Origin: Allorhizobium undicola ORS 992 = ATCC 700741
Lineage (GTDB): Bacteria > Pseudomonadota > Alphaproteobacteria > Rhizobiales > Rhizobiaceae
NCBI RefSeq assembly: GCF_000621665.1
Contig: NZ_JHXQ01000010.1
Coordinates: 1-64,000 of the forward strand
Length of the DNA: 64,000 bases
Direction: 5' to 3'
Every line of letters starts with the position of its first letter. Within the stretch, counting starts at the first letter, position 1. The translations under genes and the position numbers were made by a program. Shown here piece after piece: positions 62,767 through 64,000 of this stretch. The notes beneath the pieces were generated by a model. It worked only from the letters and a program-made list of their open reading frames with translations, did not search any database and was not told the origin of the DNA.

Positions 62767-63372
62767 CGTTTCACACCTGCCATGTGCCTCGCCCCTCTCC
62801 TGCTTTGCGGGCTTCCGACCTTTGCCGCGCACGCGCTCGACAAGCCGGCGGATATTGAAAGGATCGAGTCGTCTGATGCTGCCGCCCTGGCGCAGAAGCC
62901 GGTGGAAGAGTTACTGGACGAGCTGAAGCGCGAACGTAAACCCGACAGCGCCAAGGTCATTAGCGGCGCCATTCAGGCGGCCTGGGGTGATTCCGGCAGC
63001 GCTACGGCAAATCTTTTGATGCAATGGGCCGCAGACGCCATCAAAAAGAAGAACAATGCCGCGGCGCTGGATTTTCTTGATCAGATCATCGTCTTGAAGC
63101 CGGATTACGCCGAAGTCTGGTATCGCCGCGCCACCTTGCATTACGCCATGGACAATTATGGCAAGGCGGTCTCCGACCTGAACCATGCCCTTCAGCTTCA
63201 ACCACGGCATTTCGCCGCGCTCTCCAGCCTGGCGACGATTCTCACCGACATGGGCCGGGATGCCAAGGCCCTGCAAGCCTGGCAGGATTATCTTTCCATC
63301 TATCCCGCCGACAGGGCCGCACAGGAAGCCGTCTCCACGCTTTCCGAAAAACTGTCCGGAACCCGGACGTGA
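62755..63372 (+). CDS. Exported TPR-repeat protein
   Basis: The 205-residue protein has a signal peptide (MRLFRFTPAMCLAPLLLCGLPTFAAHA, cleavage near 27). Two or three TPR units follow (NAAALDFLDQIIVLKPDYAEVWYRRATLHYAMDNYGKAVSDLNHALQLQPRHFAALSSLATILTDMGRDAKALQAWQDYLSIYP). TPRs bind partner proteins, here probably in the periplasm. The start at 62755 gives the best signal peptide but lies in the 3' arm of the rpmJ terminator stem; 62734 is an alternative and 62782 (MCLAP...) is less likely. The translation start is therefore unusually structured. The hydrolase gene starts 13 bp later. Confidence 0.8.
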   Translation: MRLFRFTPAMCLAPLLLCGLPTFAAHALDKPADIERIESSDAAALAQKPVEELLDELKRERKPDSAKVISGAIQAAWGDSGSATANLLMQWAADAIKKKNNAAALDFLDQIIVLKPDYAEVWYRRATLHYAMDNYGKAVSDLNHALQLQPRHFAALSSLATILTDMGRDAKALQAWQDYLSIYPADRAAQEAVSTLSEKLSGTRT

Positions 63373-63385
63373 GATGGATTGACTG

Positions 63386-64000
63386 ATGCTCCTTGTGACC
63401 GTCGCGATGATCGCGAGCCTGCTGCTTGCCGCCGCCGCCGGGCTTTGGCTGCATTCGCGCCTCTTCACCCGCCTGATCGAGAAACGCTACCCTAATACGG
63501 GCCGATTGATCGATCTGGGACATCTCAAACTCAATGTCCTGCATGTTGCCGCAGGGCCAAATCCCGATCTGCCGCCCATTGTCTTCATCCACGGCGCCAG
63601 CGGCAATCTGCGGGATCAGGCGGGCGCTTTTCTTGAGCCCTTGCGGGGCCGCGCCGAGCTTCTCTTCATCGACCGGCCAGGCCACGGCTATTCCGAACGC
63701 GGCGGGCCGCAAAACGCCACCCCGGACGGACAGGCAAAGGCGCTTGCCGATGCCATGGACCGGCTGGGCATTGCCCAGGCTATCATTGTCGGGCACTCCT
63801 TCGGCGGCGCCATTGCGGCAAGCTTTGCCCTCTTCCACCCGGAAAAAACACGCGGTCTGCTATTTCTTGCACCGGCAACCCACCCATGGCCAACCGGCGT
63901 GGACTGGCATTACCGGCTGGCGGTCCGGCCGGTTCTGGGCTGGCTGTTTTCCCACCTCATCGTGCCGCTTGCCGGACGCTTGCGGCTGGACAGCGCCACC
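63386..64000 (+). CDS. Alpha/beta hydrolase, C-terminus outside the window
   Basis: The visible 205 residues begin with a membrane or signal helix (MLLVTVAMIASLLLAAAAGLWLHS). The fold follows with the oxyanion motif FIHGASGN, FIDRPGHGYSERG and the nucleophile elbow VGHSFGG (Ser in GHSFGG). The Asp/His of the triad lie beyond the edge. Substrate unknown; membrane-tethered esterases/lipases of this type are common. It follows the TPR gene by 13 bp and is probably cotranscribed. The gene runs off the end at base 64000. Confidence 0.85.
   Translation, partial: MLLVTVAMIASLLLAAAAGLWLHSRLFTRLIEKRYPNTGRLIDLGHLKLNVLHVAAGPNPDLPPIVFIHGASGNLRDQAGAFLEPLRGRAELLFIDRPGHGYSERGGPQNATPDGQAKALADAMDRLGIAQAIIVGHSFGGAIAASFALFHPEKTRGLLFLAPATHPWPTGVDWHYRLAVRPVLGWLFSHLIVPLAGRLRLDSAT

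Overview
The window is chromosomal DNA of an alphaproteobacterium of the order Hyphomicrobiales, most likely family Brucellaceae. This rests on the gene content and order (ruvCAB, ybgC-tolQRAB-pal-cpoB-tilS-ftsH-glmM, tkt-gap-pgk-fba, zapA-6S RNA-ygfA-ymdB), on palindromic repeats resembling Bru-RS and RIME, and on CtrA-type boxes. Pal matches Brucella Omp16 in layout but not closely in the sequence I remember. A chemoreceptor also ends in a CheR-docking pentapeptide. I therefore favour a Brucella/Ochrobactrum relative over a classical Brucella, and leave the genus open.

Layout. 0-9 kb, mostly minus strand: Tim44-like protein, a cytochrome bd/CIO oxidase with its tiny third subunit, the serine genes serA and serC with a candidate serC leader, an outer-membrane barrel, and a luciferase-like oxidoreductase. 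9-15 kb, plus strand: ruvC-ruvA-ruvB, a Tat-exported phosphoesterase, two tandem Nudix genes (the second broken by a palindromic repeat), and a sterol-desaturase-family protein. 15-27 kb: the complete Tol-Pal envelope cluster, then tilS, ftsH and glmM. 27-36 kb: yebC, ymdB, ygfA, a chemoreceptor, a PaiB-like protein, the 6S RNA gene, zapA and a coiled-coil partner, with several large composite repeats. 36-44 kb: central carbon genes tkt, gap, pgk and class I fba around a K+/H+ antiporter. 44-53 kb: HPP-CBS protein, MFS transporter, an rcdA-like cell-cycle gene behind two CtrA boxes and a probable small RNA, rpmE, an ABC exporter and a flavoprotein. 53-64 kb: a MotA/MotB-like pair, suhB, a SEL1-repeat protein, thiE, TauE, an ArsR regulator, two DUF465 genes, purEK, rpmJ, a TPR protein and the start of an alpha/beta hydrolase.

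The genes are mostly housekeeping; the unusual content is between them. There are two families of two-hairpin palindromic repeats (Bru-RS-like with TA ends; RIME1-like). A third element of about 245 bp, with inverted ends and no genes, sits inside hairpins of both families, flanked by 8-9 bp duplications. One Bru-RS-like copy has cleanly split a Nudix gene at a TA dinucleotide. The best regulatory signal is the rcdA upstream region: two perfect TTAA-N7-TTAA boxes bracket a short unit with a -10 element and a strong terminator, which suggests a CtrA-controlled small RNA. No CRISPR array, prophage, tRNA or rRNA gene was seen. All calls come from reading the sequence; no database search was run.
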